Counted from the first letter of the stretch, positions 23,767 to 33,457 are shown. The stretch is 64,000 nucleotides of DNA from Streptomyces sp. NBC_00414 (GCF_036038375.1 NZ_CP107935.1:7006001-7070000); one strand, 5' to 3'. Numbers and translations are program-made. Notes: a model not told the origin generated them from the letters alone.

Positions 23767-25125
23767 ATGGGACGACCTGGCCTGAATCGCAGGCAGCTCC
23801 TGGCGGGACTCAGCGGTGTGACGGTCGCGGGCAGCCTCGGATTCGCCGCGCTCGGCACCGGAGCGGACGCGCTCGCGTCCGGCGCGGACACCCGCGTCCG
23901 CTACTGGAACCTCTTCAGCGGCGGCGACGGCTACAACATGATCGCGATGCTGGACGCCTTCCGGAGGGCGAACCCCGGCATCGACGTGAAGGACTCCACC
24001 CTCCAGTGGGGCAGCCCCTTCTACACCAAACTGGCCATGGCGGCGGCGGGCAACCGCGCACCCGACCTGGGTGTCATGCACCTGGGCCGGGTCACCGGCT
24101 TCTCACCGGGCCGGCTCCTGGACCCCTGGGACGTCGACCTGCTCGCCAAGTACGGCGTGCGGGAAGCGGACTTCAACCCCGAGCTGTGGAAGCGCGCCGT
24201 CATCGGCGGCAAGCTCTACGCGCTCCCGCTCGACATCCACGTCCAGCTCTGCTTCTACCGCAAGGACGTGCTGAAGAAGGCGGGCCTGCTCGGCGACGAC
24301 GGCCACATCGTGCCGGTCACCTCCGTCGACGAGTGGTTCGACGTCCTGAAGGAGGCGAAGAAGGCCACCAAGAAGGGCCTGCAGACCATCGGCATGTGGT
24401 CCGCCGACCAGAACTTCCAGTGGTGGTTCTTCGTCGCCTTCTACACCCAGCTCGGCGGCACCTGGTTCGACGACGCCAACACCGAGGTGACCTTCGACAC
24501 CGAAAAGGCCACGCGGGTACTGGAGTTCCTGCGCCGGCACATCACCGACGGGTACGTGAACCCGGGCTTCGCGGGCGGCGCGGGCGCCGAACAGTTCGTC
24601 AACGGCGGCCCGTTCGTCTGGGAGGGCAACTGGTCGGTGCCCGTCTTCGACGGCGCGAAGATCCAGTACGGCGCCACCCCGCTGCCGCCCGTCTTCGGCG
24701 AGCAGGCCACCCACGCCGAGTCGCACTCCTTCGTCCTGCCGCACCAGGCCGACCGGGGCGGCGCCGCCAACGAGGGCGCGCACCAGCTCGCCGCCTACAT
24801 CGTCCAGCACGCCCAACAGTGGGCGGCCGGCGGTCACATCCCCGCCTACACGCCGACCCTGTCCACGGCCGCGTACAAGAAGATGAACCCGCAGAGCGAG
24901 TACGTCTCGGCGATGGACCACCAGGCCACCGAGCCGAAGGTGTGGTTCGCCGGGTCCACCGGCATCCTCGCCCAGCGCGTCGGCCCGGTCGTCGTCTCCT
25001 CGACGATGGGCTCCGCCAAGCCGGACGCCGCCGCCCGCACCATGAAGAGCACGCTCACCGAACTCCTCGCCATGAAGAACCCCATGGACGGCCGGACGGC
25101 CGCGCAGGGAGGTGCGGTCGCATGA
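23767..25125 (+). CDS. Sugar ABC transporter substrate-binding protein, Tat-type signal
   Basis: About 452 aa. An in-frame ATG 12 bp earlier (23755) is also possible; 23767 was preferred because GGGG/AGGG stands just before it. The N-terminus has NRRQLLAGLSGVTVAGSLGFAAL, a twin-arginine signal. The body is a family 1 extracellular solute-binding protein (RVRYWNLFSGGDGYNMIAMLDAFRR; FWWF-type aromatic sugar site around NFQWWFF; PFVWEGNWSVPVFDGAK). With two permeases next to it and a GH43 arabinanase and GH51 arabinofuranosidase following, arabino-oligosaccharides are the likely ligand. No ATPase gene is present; a shared MsiK-type ATPase elsewhere is expected. Confidence 0.85.
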   Translation: MGRPGLNRRQLLAGLSGVTVAGSLGFAALGTGADALASGADTRVRYWNLFSGGDGYNMIAMLDAFRRANPGIDVKDSTLQWGSPFYTKLAMAAAGNRAPDLGVMHLGRVTGFSPGRLLDPWDVDLLAKYGVREADFNPELWKRAVIGGKLYALPLDIHVQLCFYRKDVLKKAGLLGDDGHIVPVTSVDEWFDVLKEAKKATKKGLQTIGMWSADQNFQWWFFVAFYTQLGGTWFDDANTEVTFDTEKATRVLEFLRRHITDGYVNPGFAGGAGAEQFVNGGPFVWEGNWSVPVFDGAKIQYGATPLPPVFGEQATHAESHSFVLPHQADRGGAANEGAHQLAAYIVQHAQQWAAGGHIPAYTPTLSTAAYKKMNPQSEYVSAMDHQATEPKVWFAGSTGILAQRVGPVVVSSTMGSAKPDAAARTMKSTLTELLAMKNPMDGRTAAQGGAVA

Positions 25126-26063
25126 CGACGACCAGTGCGGAGACCGTCATCGCTCCGGCGCGTACGCGGGCCGCCGCGGCGAGCGCCACCGTCCGCCGCA
25201 AGCAGGGCTTCCAGCACGGGGCGTGGTTCGTCGCCCCGTTCCTCGTACTGTTCGCGCTGTTCGTGATCTGGCCGCTGCTGCGCGGCCTCTACCTCAGTTT
25301 CACGGACGCCAACATCTCCGGCGACGCCACCAACTTCATCGGCCTCGACAACTACCGCGAGGCCCTGGACGACCCGCTGGTGTGGGAATCGCTCGGCCAC
25401 AGCGTGTACTTCACGCTTTTGGTCGTGCCCTGCATCACCGTCCTGGCCTTCCTCCTCGCGATGCTCGCCCACCACATCGAGCGCGGCAAGTGGCTGTGGC
25501 GGCTGTGCTTCTTCGCCCCGTTCCTGCTGCCGTCCACCGTCGCGGCCAACCTGTGGCAGTGGCTGTTCAACCCCGGCACCGGAATGGTCAACCACGTCTT
25601 CGGCATCGAGACGGCATGGCTGACCGACAAGTCGTACGCCATGCTCGCCGTCGTCGTCTGCACCCTGTGGTGGACGGTCGGCTTCAGCTTCCTGCTCTAC
25701 CTCGCCGCCCTCCAGGGCATCCCCGCGCATCTCTACGAGGCCGCCAAGCTGGACGGCGCGAACGCGTGGCACCGCATGATCCACATCACCCTGCCGATGA
25801 TGCGGAGCATCACCGGACTCGTGATCGCCCTGCAGATCCTCGCCTCGCTGCAGGTCTTCGACCAGGCCGTGGTGATGATGGACTTCCTGCCGGGACCGGA
25901 GGGCTCCACCCGCACCTTCGTGCAGTACACCCTCGAAGAGGGCTTCACCAGCTACCGCGTCGGCTACGCCTCCGCGATCTCCATCATCTTCTTCGTGATC
26001 ATCGCGGCCGTCGCCCTCGCGCGGATGTGGCTGCTGCGCAACCGTGAGGAGGGCGGCCGATGA
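25122..26063 (+). CDS. Sugar ABC transporter permease (MalF-type)
   Basis: 313 aa with six membrane spans (first: WFVAPFLVLFALFVIWPLL) and the EAA loop EAAKLDGANAWHRMIHITLPMM that docks the ATPase. Starts at an ATG overlapping the stop of the binding-protein gene (ATGA) with GGGAGG upstream. It forms the membrane channel together with the next gene, for uptake of what is inferred to be arabino-oligosaccharides. Confidence 0.9.
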   Translation: MTTTSAETVIAPARTRAAAASATVRRKQGFQHGAWFVAPFLVLFALFVIWPLLRGLYLSFTDANISGDATNFIGLDNYREALDDPLVWESLGHSVYFTLLVVPCITVLAFLLAMLAHHIERGKWLWRLCFFAPFLLPSTVAANLWQWLFNPGTGMVNHVFGIETAWLTDKSYAMLAVVVCTLWWTVGFSFLLYLAALQGIPAHLYEAAKLDGANAWHRMIHITLPMMRSITGLVIALQILASLQVFDQAVVMMDFLPGPEGSTRTFVQYTLEEGFTSYRVGYASAISIIFFVIIAAVALARMWLLRNREEGGR

Positions 26064-26980
26064 GCACCGCCGCAGCAGAGATCCGCGACGAGGCCCCGAC
26101 AGGCGACGGGACACGGACGAGCGGCACGGCACGGGTACGCCGCACCAGGACCCGTAAGCCCTGGACGGCCGGCCAGATCCTGCTCACCCTCCTCGCCACC
26201 GCCGTCGCCACGGTGTTCCTCGCGCCGCTCGTCTGGGCCCTGTTCACCTCCCTGAAGTCGGAGACCGAGGCCGTCGAGGTGCCGACGCACTGGCTGCCGA
26301 AGGAGTGGACGACCCAGGCCTGGTCGGCGATCTTCGAGACCGGCAACATCACCAACTGGTTCGTGAACTCGTTCGTGGTCTCGGTGTGTGTGACCTTCGT
26401 GGTGCTGAGTGTGAGCGCGCTCGCCGGATACGGCTTCGCCCGCACGGAGTTCCGCGGCAAGAAGGCCCTCCTCGGCCTGGTCATGACCGGCCTGATGGTC
26501 TCGCCGGCCGTCCTCGGTGTGCCCCTGTTCACCACGGTCCAGCAGATGGGGATGGTCGACACCTACTGGGGCATGATCCTGCCGCAGTGCGCGCCCGCCG
26601 CGATGGTCTACATCCTCTACAAGTTCTTCCAGGGCATCCCGCGCGAGCTGGAGGAGGCGGCCTTCATCGACGGGGCGGGCCGCTGGCGGGTCTTCTTCAC
26701 CATCGTGCTCCCGCTCTCCCGCCCTTCCCTCGCGGCGGTCGGCATCTTCACCTTCATCGCGTCCTGGAACAACTTCCTGTGGCCGTACATGGTGACCAAC
26801 AACCCCGACCTGATGACCATGCCGAACGGCATCGCGACCGTCATGAACTCCTACGGCATCCAGTGGGCCCAGCTCATGGCGGGCGGCCTGATGGCGGGCC
26901 TGCCGCTGATCATCGTCTTCGTCTTCTTCCAGCGCCAGATCGTGGCGGGCGTCGCCCACACGGGCCTCGCTGGCCAGTAG
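26060..26980 (+). CDS. Sugar ABC transporter permease (MalG-type)
   Basis: 306 aa with six predicted spans and the EAA loop EEAAFIDGAGRWRVFFTIVLPL. The N-terminal 30-40 residues are polar and cytoplasmic. ATGA overlap with the preceding permease gene ensures matched synthesis. The GH43 gene begins 46 bp after its stop with no terminator in between, so uptake and hydrolysis genes are one transcript. Confidence 0.9.
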   Translation: MSTAAAEIRDEAPTGDGTRTSGTARVRRTRTRKPWTAGQILLTLLATAVATVFLAPLVWALFTSLKSETEAVEVPTHWLPKEWTTQAWSAIFETGNITNWFVNSFVVSVCVTFVVLSVSALAGYGFARTEFRGKKALLGLVMTGLMVSPAVLGVPLFTTVQQMGMVDTYWGMILPQCAPAAMVYILYKFFQGIPRELEEAAFIDGAGRWRVFFTIVLPLSRPSLAAVGIFTFIASWNNFLWPYMVTNNPDLMTMPNGIATVMNSYGIQWAQLMAGGLMAGLPLIIVFVFFQRQIVAGVAHTGLAGQ

Positions 26981-27026
26981 CTCCGCGATTCCCGCGACCC
27001 CGTAACTCCCGAACAGGAGCTACCAG

Positions 27027-27992
27027 TTGAAGCGCCTCAGATTCGCCGCGGTACTCGCCGCGGCCCTCCTGGCCCTGCTTCCGGCGACGGCACAGGCGGC
27101 CGAGTACCCGGACCCCCTGCCGCTCACCGGCCGGCAGATCATCCACGACCCGACCGTCATCCGCCTCAAGTCCGGTGAGTACGCGGCCTATTCGACCGGC
27201 GGGATCATCGGCGCCCGCCTGTCCGAGGACCTCAGGCACTGGGACGACGCGGGCAACGCCTTCGCCGAACCCCCGTCCTGGTGGTACGAGTACAACGACA
27301 CCGGCGACCCGTGGGCCCCCGACATCTCCTACCGCGCGGGCCGCTACTGGCTCTACTACGCGGTCTCCTCCTGGGGCACCAACCACTCCGCGATCGGCGT
27401 GGCCACGTCCAGGTCCGGCAAGCCCGGTACTTGGACGGACCGGGGCAAGGTCTTCACCTCCGAGACAACCGACACCTGGAACGCCATCGACCCGGCGATC
27501 ACCAGGGCCGACGGCAAGCTGTGGATGGCGTTCGGCTCGTACTGGACCGGCATCCGCATGGTCGAACTGGACCCGGCCACCGGCAAGGCCGTCCCCGGCA
27601 CGACCGTCCACCACCTGGCGACCCGCCCCGACGCCCCGTACGCGGTCGAGGGCCCGTACATCGTCCAGCACGGCCGCTTCCACTACCTCTTCGCCTCGTA
27701 CGACGCGTGCTGCGCGGGCGTGAACTCGACCTACAAGATCCGCGTGGGCAGATCGACCTCGGTCACCGGCCCGTACGTGGACAGCACCGGCACCCCGCTC
27801 CTCCAGGGCGGCGGCGACCTGCTCCTGGCGGGCCACGGCAGCTACATCGGCACAGGCGGCCAGTCGGTCTTCCAGGACAAGGGCAGGGACTGGCTGGCCT
27901 ACCACTACTACGACGCGACCGACGAGGGCACCCCGAAGCTGGGCCTGAACAGGCTCAGCTGGTCAAAAGAGGGCTGGCCAAAGGTCTTTTAG
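27027..27992 (+). CDS. Secreted GH43 endo-1,5-alpha-L-arabinanase
   Basis: 321 aa with a rare TTG start supported by AGGAG 7 bp upstream. Signal peptide MKRLRFAAVLAAALLALLPATAQA, cut near residue 24. The five-bladed propeller of GH43 is complete: general base Asp41 in IIHDPT, pKa modulator Asp155 in AIDPAI and general acid Glu208 in VEGPYI. The segment YDACCAGVNSTYKIRVGRS is characteristic of arabinanases. It cuts the alpha-1,5-arabinan backbone outside the cell, feeding the ABC importer encoded just upstream. Its close relative at 35025 is a paralogue. Confidence 0.9.
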   Translation: MKRLRFAAVLAAALLALLPATAQAAEYPDPLPLTGRQIIHDPTVIRLKSGEYAAYSTGGIIGARLSEDLRHWDDAGNAFAEPPSWWYEYNDTGDPWAPDISYRAGRYWLYYAVSSWGTNHSAIGVATSRSGKPGTWTDRGKVFTSETTDTWNAIDPAITRADGKLWMAFGSYWTGIRMVELDPATGKAVPGTTVHHLATRPDAPYAVEGPYIVQHGRFHYLFASYDACCAGVNSTYKIRVGRSTSVTGPYVDSTGTPLLQGGGDLLLAGHGSYIGTGGQSVFQDKGRDWLAYHYYDATDEGTPKLGLNRLSWSKEGWPKVF

Positions 27993-27997
27993 CTGCC

Positions 27998-28060
27998 AAG
28001 GGCGCGGGGCTGTGACATGTGCGGCTCCGCCGCGTGGGCGCGACCAGCCACCACGCACCC
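27998..28060. repeat. Intergenic GC-rich repeat copy
   Basis: A ggcgcggggctgtgacatgtgcggctccgcc / gcgcgaccagccacc-type copy sits directly after the stop of the GH43 gene and before the GH51 gene. It could form a hairpin that lowers expression of the distal gene. Confidence 0.5.
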
Positions 28061-28117
28061 GCATCCGCACCCGCCGACGAAACCCGAGCCACCCCTCCCG
28101 AAAGGCGAAAAGGCACC

Positions 28118-29632
28118 ATGCAGGAAAAGGCACGCTTCACCCTCGACCCCGCTTTCACGGTCGGCGAGGTGAACCCCCGCCTCTTCGGCTCGTTCGTGGA
28201 ACACCTGGGCCGCTGCGTCTACACCGGCATATACGAGCCCGAACACGACACCGCCGACGAGGCGGGCCTACGCCAGGACGTCCTCGACCTGGTGAAGGAA
28301 CTCGGCGTCACGACGATCCGCTACCCCGGCGGCAACTTCGTCTCCGGCTACAAGTGGGAGGACTCGGTGGGCCCCGCCGAGGACCGACCCCGCCGCCTGG
28401 ACCTCGCCTGGCGCTCGACGGAGACGAACCGCTTCGGCCTGTCCGAGTACATCGCGTTCCTGAAGAAGCTCGGCCCGCAGGCCGAACCGATGATGGCCGT
28501 CAACCTCGGCACCAGGGGCGTGGCCGAGGCCCTGGAACTCCAGGAGTACGCCAACCACCCCTCGGGCACGGCGCTCTCCGACCTCCGCGTCGCCCACGGC
28601 GACAAGGACCCCTTCGGCATCCGCGTGTGGTGCCTCGGCAACGAGATGGACGGCCCCTGGCAGACCGGGCACAAGACGGCGGAGGAGTACGGCCGCCTCG
28701 CCGCCGAGACGGCCCGCGCGATGCGGCAGATCGACCCGGGCGTCGAACTGGTCGCCTGCGGCTCCTCGGGCCAGTCGATGGAGACCTTCGCGGAATGGGA
28801 GGCGACGGTCCTGGCCGAGACGTACGACCTGGTCGACCACATCTCCCTGCACGCCTACTACGAGCCCCACGACGGCGACGTCGACTCCTTCCTGGCCTCC
28901 GCCGTGGACATGGAGTCCTTCATCGAGAACGTGGTCGCCACCTGCGACCACATCGGCGCGCGGCTGAAGTCGAAGAAGCGGATCAACCTCTCCTTCGACG
29001 AGTGGAACGTCTGGTACCTGTCGCGGACACAGGAGGAGGCCGAGCGCAACCCGCTGGACTGGCCGGAGGCACCGCGCCTCCTTGAGGACAACTACAACGT
29101 CACCGACGCCGTCGTCTTCGGCTCGCTGCTCATCGCGCTGCTGCGGCACGCGGACCGGGTGACCGTCGCGTGCCTCGCCCAGCTGGTCAACGTCATCGCA
29201 CCGATCATGACCGAGCCGGGCGGCCCGGCCTGGCGCCAGACGACCTTCTTCCCGTTCGCGCAGGCCTCGCGGTACGGGCGGGGCCAGATCCTCGACGTAC
29301 GGGTGGACTCACCGACGTACGAGACGGCGAAGTACGGCGAGACGGACCTGCTGCACGCCACCGCCGTGCGGGCCGAGGACGGCTCGGTCACCGTCTTCGC
29401 CGTCAACCGCGGCCGCACCGACGCGCTGCCGCTGGAGGTGTCACTCGGCTCGCTGGGCCTGACGACCGTGGTGGAGCACAGCGCCCTGGCCGACGCGGAC
29501 CCGGACGCCCGCAACACCCTCGACGAGCCGGAACGGGTGGTCCCGCACGAGGTGACGGGCACCACGCTCCAGGACGGCAGGCTCGCCACGACCCTGGAGC
29601 CCCTCTCCTGGAACGTGATCCGCCTGACCTGA
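28118..29632 (+). CDS. Intracellular GH51 alpha-L-arabinofuranosidase
   Basis: 504 aa with no signal peptide. GH51 hallmarks: NPRLFGSFVEHLGRCVYTGIY at the N-terminus, IRYPGGNFVSGYKWED, acid/base Glu176 in LGNEMDGPW and nucleophile Glu295 in FDEWNVWY; the C-terminal beta-domain is present. It releases L-arabinose from imported arabino-oligosaccharides. Start ATG at 28118 with GAAAAGG upstream. Last gene of the operon controlled at 23.7 kb, followed by a 13-bp-arm hairpin terminator. Confidence 0.93.
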   Translation: MQEKARFTLDPAFTVGEVNPRLFGSFVEHLGRCVYTGIYEPEHDTADEAGLRQDVLDLVKELGVTTIRYPGGNFVSGYKWEDSVGPAEDRPRRLDLAWRSTETNRFGLSEYIAFLKKLGPQAEPMMAVNLGTRGVAEALELQEYANHPSGTALSDLRVAHGDKDPFGIRVWCLGNEMDGPWQTGHKTAEEYGRLAAETARAMRQIDPGVELVACGSSGQSMETFAEWEATVLAETYDLVDHISLHAYYEPHDGDVDSFLASAVDMESFIENVVATCDHIGARLKSKKRINLSFDEWNVWYLSRTQEEAERNPLDWPEAPRLLEDNYNVTDAVVFGSLLIALLRHADRVTVACLAQLVNVIAPIMTEPGGPAWRQTTFFPFAQASRYGRGQILDVRVDSPTYETAKYGETDLLHATAVRAEDGSVTVFAVNRGRTDALPLEVSLGSLGLTTVVEHSALADADPDARNTLDEPERVVPHEVTGTTLQDGRLATTLEPLSWNVIRLT

Positions 29633-29658
29633 GCCACCGTTCCACCGCACGGAAGGCC

Positions 29659-29692
29659 ACGGTGCCCCGGTCCTCCCCGACCGGGGCACCGT
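29659..29692 (+). terminator. Hairpin terminator after the arabinofuranosidase gene
   Basis: Perfect 13-bp arms acggtgccccggt (29659-29671) and complement (29680-29692) with an 8-nt loop, 26 bp after the GH51 stop. No T-run, as is common in Streptomyces. Confidence 0.75.
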
Positions 29693-29869
29693 CCAGGGCC
29701 CGCACCGCCCGCCCCGGCCGTCCTGTCCGTCCTGTCCGTCTGTGCGGCGTCCTCATCGCACGCTCAGGCAATCCTCAGCTCGGGCACCTAGCGTCCCGTC
29801 CGTCCCTTCCGCGTCCCGGAGGCGCTTTCCGGAGGGGGCTCGCGACACGACGGGACGGACACGGACACG

Positions 29870-30775
29870 ATGCGCACGCTGGTACTGCTGGCCCTGGCCG
29901 GACTCGGCGCGCAGCTGGTGGACGGCAGCCTCGGCATGGCCTACGGCGTGACCTCGACCACCCTGCTGCTCTCCATGGGCACCAACCCGGCCGCCGCCTC
30001 GGCCACGGTCCACCTCGCGGAGATCGGTACGACCCTGATGTCCGGCGCCTCGCACTGGCGCTTCGGCAATGTGGACTGGAAGGTCGTCGTCAGGATCGGG
30101 ATACCCGGAGCCGTCGGGTCGTTCCTCGGCGCGACCGTCCTGTCGGGGCTGTCCACCGGGACCGCCGAGCCGGTGATGTCCCTGATCCTGCTGGGGCTCG
30201 GGCTGTACGTGATGTCCCGGTTCACTTTTCGCGGCCTGCCCAAGGGCAATCTCGGCAAGCCGCTGCGCAAACGGTTCCTGTCGCCGCTCGGCCTGGTCGC
30301 CGGTTTCCTGGACGCGACCGGCGGAGGCGGCTGGGGCCCGGTCGGCACCCCGGCACTGCTGGCCGGCGGCCGGCTGGAGCCTCGCAAGGTCATCGGGTCC
30401 ATCGACACCAGCGAGTTCCTCGTCGCCGTCGCCGCCAGTCTCGGATTTCTCTTCTCCCTCGGCTCCCAGGGACTGAACCGGCGCTGGGTCGCCGCGTTCC
30501 TGATCGGCGGCCTGATCGCGGCGCCCGTCGCGGCCTGGCTGGTGCGCCTGCTGCCCCCGCGCGTCCTGGGCTCGGCGGTCGGCGGCGTCATCGTCGTCAC
30601 CAACGTCCGTACGCTGCTGAGGAGCGACTGGGTGGCGGCGCCGGGCGCGGTGAGCGCGAGCGTGTACGTCCTCCTGTACGCCCTCTGGGCCGGGGCGCTG
30701 ACCTACTCGATCCGAGCCCACCGCAAGGAGAGGGCAGGAGAGAGGGAGAAGCCCTTGGCGCCCCTGGGCGCCTAG
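29870..30775 (+). CDS. TauE/SafE-family sulfite/anion exporter-like membrane protein
   Basis: 301 aa with about eight membrane segments and the paired glycine-rich repeats of the family: AQLVDGSLGMAYGVTSTTLLL at the N-terminus and the mirrored VAGFLDATGGGGWGPVGTPALL in the middle. Family members move sulfite, sulfoacetate or related organosulfur anions. The C-terminus is short and basic. Only a weak ribosome site (GGGACGG) precedes the ATG. It is flanked by terminator-like repeats on both sides and seems independent of the arabinan genes. Confidence 0.85.
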   Translation: MRTLVLLALAGLGAQLVDGSLGMAYGVTSTTLLLSMGTNPAAASATVHLAEIGTTLMSGASHWRFGNVDWKVVVRIGIPGAVGSFLGATVLSGLSTGTAEPVMSLILLGLGLYVMSRFTFRGLPKGNLGKPLRKRFLSPLGLVAGFLDATGGGGWGPVGTPALLAGGRLEPRKVIGSIDTSEFLVAVAASLGFLFSLGSQGLNRRWVAAFLIGGLIAAPVAAWLVRLLPPRVLGSAVGGVIVVTNVRTLLRSDWVAAPGAVSASVYVLLYALWAGALTYSIRAHRKERAGEREKPLAPLGA

Positions 30776-30830
30776 GGGGACGCCCGAGGGGCGCGGGGAA
30801 CTGCGCGCCCAGCCCCCACCGAACCCGCAC
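30776..30830. repeat. Intergenic GC-rich repeat copy after the TauE-like gene
   Basis: gaggggcgcggggaactgcgcgcccagcccccac-type arm directly after the stop codon, followed by a short cccgcacccgacaagga direct repeat (two to three copies up to about 30865). Lies between convergent genes. Confidence 0.6.
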
Positions 30831-30940
30831 CCGACAAGGACCCGCACCCGACAAGGACCCGCACACGCCAGTGCCCCGCGCGGGAGCGCAGCCGCGGCGA
30901 ATGACCTCCCCCGTGGGCCATTCGCCGCGCACTGTGCACG

Positions 30941-32509
30941 TTATGAGGCGACGTCCGCCGACGGCCACCGTGCACGCCGGCCAGATTCGCCCGGTGGGTG
31001 TGCACGCTGTCCACCCGTCACGCGCAGGGCGTGCACGAGGTCGTGGACGCCCGAGCCGGTGGTCAGCAGATCGCGGTTGAGGAGGCGTTCGGCGGCGCGC
31101 AGATGGGCGCGGACCGTGTTGCGGCTCAGCCCCAGGTGCGAGGCGGTCCGCTGGGCGTCGGTGTTGGCGTCGACCCAGGCCTCCACGGTGAGGTACAGAT
31201 CGCGGTGCCGGGTGTCGCGCAGTGGGTGCAGGAAGGGCTCCGCCCATGCCGTGGCGGGGGAGGTGCGGAGGAGCTCGTCGAGCGGCGGCGCGACCAGCTG
31301 GACGGCGTCGGGCTGGGCGGTGTCCGCGGGGTCGGACTGGAGCGCCGTGAGGGACAGGGCCAGATCGAGCGTGGCGCGGGTGCGGACCTCGCCGAGGTCG
31401 ACGCCGAGGGCCACCTCCGCCCGGCGGCAGTGGGCCGTGACGGTGGTGCGGCTGAGGTGCAGCAGACGGGCCACGCCGGACCGGGAGAACGTCACGGCGA
31501 GGCGGATGACGTCCACGGTGGGCTTGGGGACGGCCTGCAGCGGCTCCAGGTGGGCGCGAGCCCAGGCGAGGGCCGCCCGGCGGGGCAGTACGTGCACCAG
31601 CGAGGGCCGTCCGGTGTAGGCGGCCAGCCGGCCGGGGGAGTTGCGGGCGACGGCGAGCGCGTGCACGGCCTCTCCGTAGGCCTCACCCGTGGCGGCGAGC
31701 GGATGCGGCCTGCTGACGCCCAGCGCGTACCCGGGGTTCTCCCCGACGAGCCGCCGCAGCACCTCACCCTGCCGGAACCCGCCGTCCGGCTCCGGGTCCT
31801 CGGCGACGGGGCAGATCAACTGCTCCTTGAACACCGGGCAGTTCACCATCAGCCCCGGCCCGTGATAGCCCGACGGGTCCAGGTAGGTACGGGTCAGCCG
31901 GTCGCGGTCGGCGGGCGGGCAGTGCAGGAGATGGACGCGCACGCGCTCCGCGTTCAGCAGCGGCGGTACGTCACCGGTGGTCATCCGGCGCGCCATGGTG
32001 ACGTCCCCGGCCAGCAGCGCGGTCAATACCGCGAAGCGCAGTTGCGCCGCCTTCGCCTCGTACCCCCGCGTGCCGCCGTCGGCCTCCGACGCACGGCTCA
32101 GCAGGTCGACGACGCCGCCGGCCCGCGAGGCCAGCGCGGCCGATTCGCGCGACAGCGCCGAGGGGCTGACGGTCACCAGCACCGGGCGCGGCTCGCGTCC
32201 GCCGAAGGCCTCCAGGCGTACCTCCAGCTCACCGGCCCGTGTCGTGGCCGCGGCCAACTGCCCGCCCGCCAGGCGTTCCACCTGCTCCGTCAGCGTGCCC
32301 GCGAGCCGTCGTGGGAAGCCGGCCGTGGCCGCCTCGACCGTGCCCTCGCGGCCGATCCACGCGACGTGCGCCCCGGTCCGGCGCCCGAGCCAGTCGAGTA
32401 CCTCCGCCGGGGTGCCCTGCCGCCGTACGAACCGCAGCAGTTCGTCGACGTCCTCCCCGAGTCCCGGCACCCCCACAGCTCTCACGCACCTTCCCTGCCC
32501 CGCGTCCAC
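30941..32509 (-). CDS. PucR-type regulator with two C-terminal helix-turn-helix segments
   Basis: Up to 522 aa. The start is uncertain among GTGs at 32509, 32485 and 32476, with GGGAAGG just before the latter two. The N-terminal 200 residues look like a sensory region; the centre has PFKEQLICPVAED and ALGVSRPHPLAATGEAYGEA, as in CdaR/PucR proteins. Two HTH motifs follow: SGVARLLHLSRTTVTAHCRRA and QRTASHLGLSRNTVRAHLRAAE, the second at the usual PucR position. Two tandem HTHs are unusual but not unknown in this group. Neighbours do not reveal its target; it is divergent from nothing and follows the LysR gene by 42 bp. Confidence 0.75.
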   Translation of the reverse strand: MDAGQGRCVRAVGVPGLGEDVDELLRFVRRQGTPAEVLDWLGRRTGAHVAWIGREGTVEAATAGFPRRLAGTLTEQVERLAGGQLAAATTRAGELEVRLEAFGGREPRPVLVTVSPSALSRESAALASRAGGVVDLLSRASEADGGTRGYEAKAAQLRFAVLTALLAGDVTMARRMTTGDVPPLLNAERVRVHLLHCPPADRDRLTRTYLDPSGYHGPGLMVNCPVFKEQLICPVAEDPEPDGGFRQGEVLRRLVGENPGYALGVSRPHPLAATGEAYGEAVHALAVARNSPGRLAAYTGRPSLVHVLPRRAALAWARAHLEPLQAVPKPTVDVIRLAVTFSRSGVARLLHLSRTTVTAHCRRAEVALGVDLGEVRTRATLDLALSLTALQSDPADTAQPDAVQLVAPPLDELLRTSPATAWAEPFLHPLRDTRHRDLYLTVEAWVDANTDAQRTASHLGLSRNTVRAHLRAAERLLNRDLLTTGSGVHDLVHALRVTGGQRAHPPGESGRRARWPSADVAS

Positions 32510-32551
32510 GGTCCGACAGGGGGGCCACCCTAGTGCGCCCCCCTGTGACGG

Positions 32552-33457
32552 TCACGCCACCGCTGTGGGTGCCAGTTCCCGGAGTTCGGCCAGGGCCGCC
32601 GCGACGGCCGGGCGCTCATGGCCCCCGGCGCGGGTGCAGGTGAGGAGTTTGCGGTGCGGGTCGCCCGTACAGCGGACGCGGGTGATCGGCAGATGGGGAG
32701 GCAGATGGGCGAGCCGGGGGACGAGGGCGACCCCGAGGCCGTGCGCGACGAGGTGGGCCATGACGTTCCAGTCCATGGCCAGGTGGACGACGTCGGGGGT
32801 GAAACCCGCGGCGCCGCATGCGGACAGCACGTGCGGTCGGCAGGGGCTGTCGGCGACCGGCGCGATCCAGTCCTCGCGCGCGGCCTCCGCGAGGTCGATC
32901 AGCTCGCGTCCCGCCAGCCGGTGCGTGTCGGGTACGACCAGGTCGAACGGATCGTCCAGCAGCGGCCGTTGGTCGAAGCGGGCGTCGCCGGGCGGTGGGT
33001 TGCGCGGGGTCACCTCGACGACCGCGAGGTCGGCCCTGCCCTCGAAGAGCAGGTCGAAGCCCTCCAGGACGGCCGCCTCCTGGATGCGTACGGAAAGCCG
33101 GGGATGGCGTGCGCGCAGCCGGGCCGCCATCGGGGCCAGCAGTACCGAGGCGGCCGTCGGGACACCGCTCACCCGCAGCAGTCCGGCCGGATCGTCGTGG
33201 TCGGCGCGCAGGTCCAGCTCGGCCTGGTCCCAGCGGGCCTGGATCGCGTCGGCGTGCGTGATCAGGCTGCGCGCGGCGGGGGTCAGCCGTACGCCGCGGC
33301 CCTGCGGTTCCAGCAGGTCGACCCCCAGCTCACGGGCGAGCTGGCGGACCTGCTGCGAGGCGGCGGAGGTCGTCAGATGCAGGGCGCGGGCGGCCGCGGT
33401 GACCGTGCCGTAGTGCTCGACGGCGCGCAGGACATGGAGTCGCCGCAGATCAATCAT
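32552..33457 (-). CDS. LysR-family transcriptional regulator
   Basis: 301 aa. The N-terminal HTH (MIDLRRLHVLRAVEHYGTVTAAARAL; TTSAASQQVRQLARELG) and the LysR substrate-binding domain (VSGVPTAASVLLAPMAARLRARHP; HGLGVALVPRLA) are full length. The ATG has only a weak ribosome site. Divergent from the small zinc-ribbon gene at 33615. LysR proteins usually regulate the divergent gene or operon; here that would be a 70-aa protein, so the real target may lie elsewhere. Confidence 0.85.
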   Translation of the reverse strand: MIDLRRLHVLRAVEHYGTVTAAARALHLTTSAASQQVRQLARELGVDLLEPQGRGVRLTPAARSLITHADAIQARWDQAELDLRADHDDPAGLLRVSGVPTAASVLLAPMAARLRARHPRLSVRIQEAAVLEGFDLLFEGRADLAVVEVTPRNPPPGDARFDQRPLLDDPFDLVVPDTHRLAGRELIDLAEAAREDWIAPVADSPCRPHVLSACGAAGFTPDVVHLAMDWNVMAHLVAHGLGVALVPRLAHLPPHLPITRVRCTGDPHRKLLTCTRAGGHERPAVAAALAELRELAPTAVA

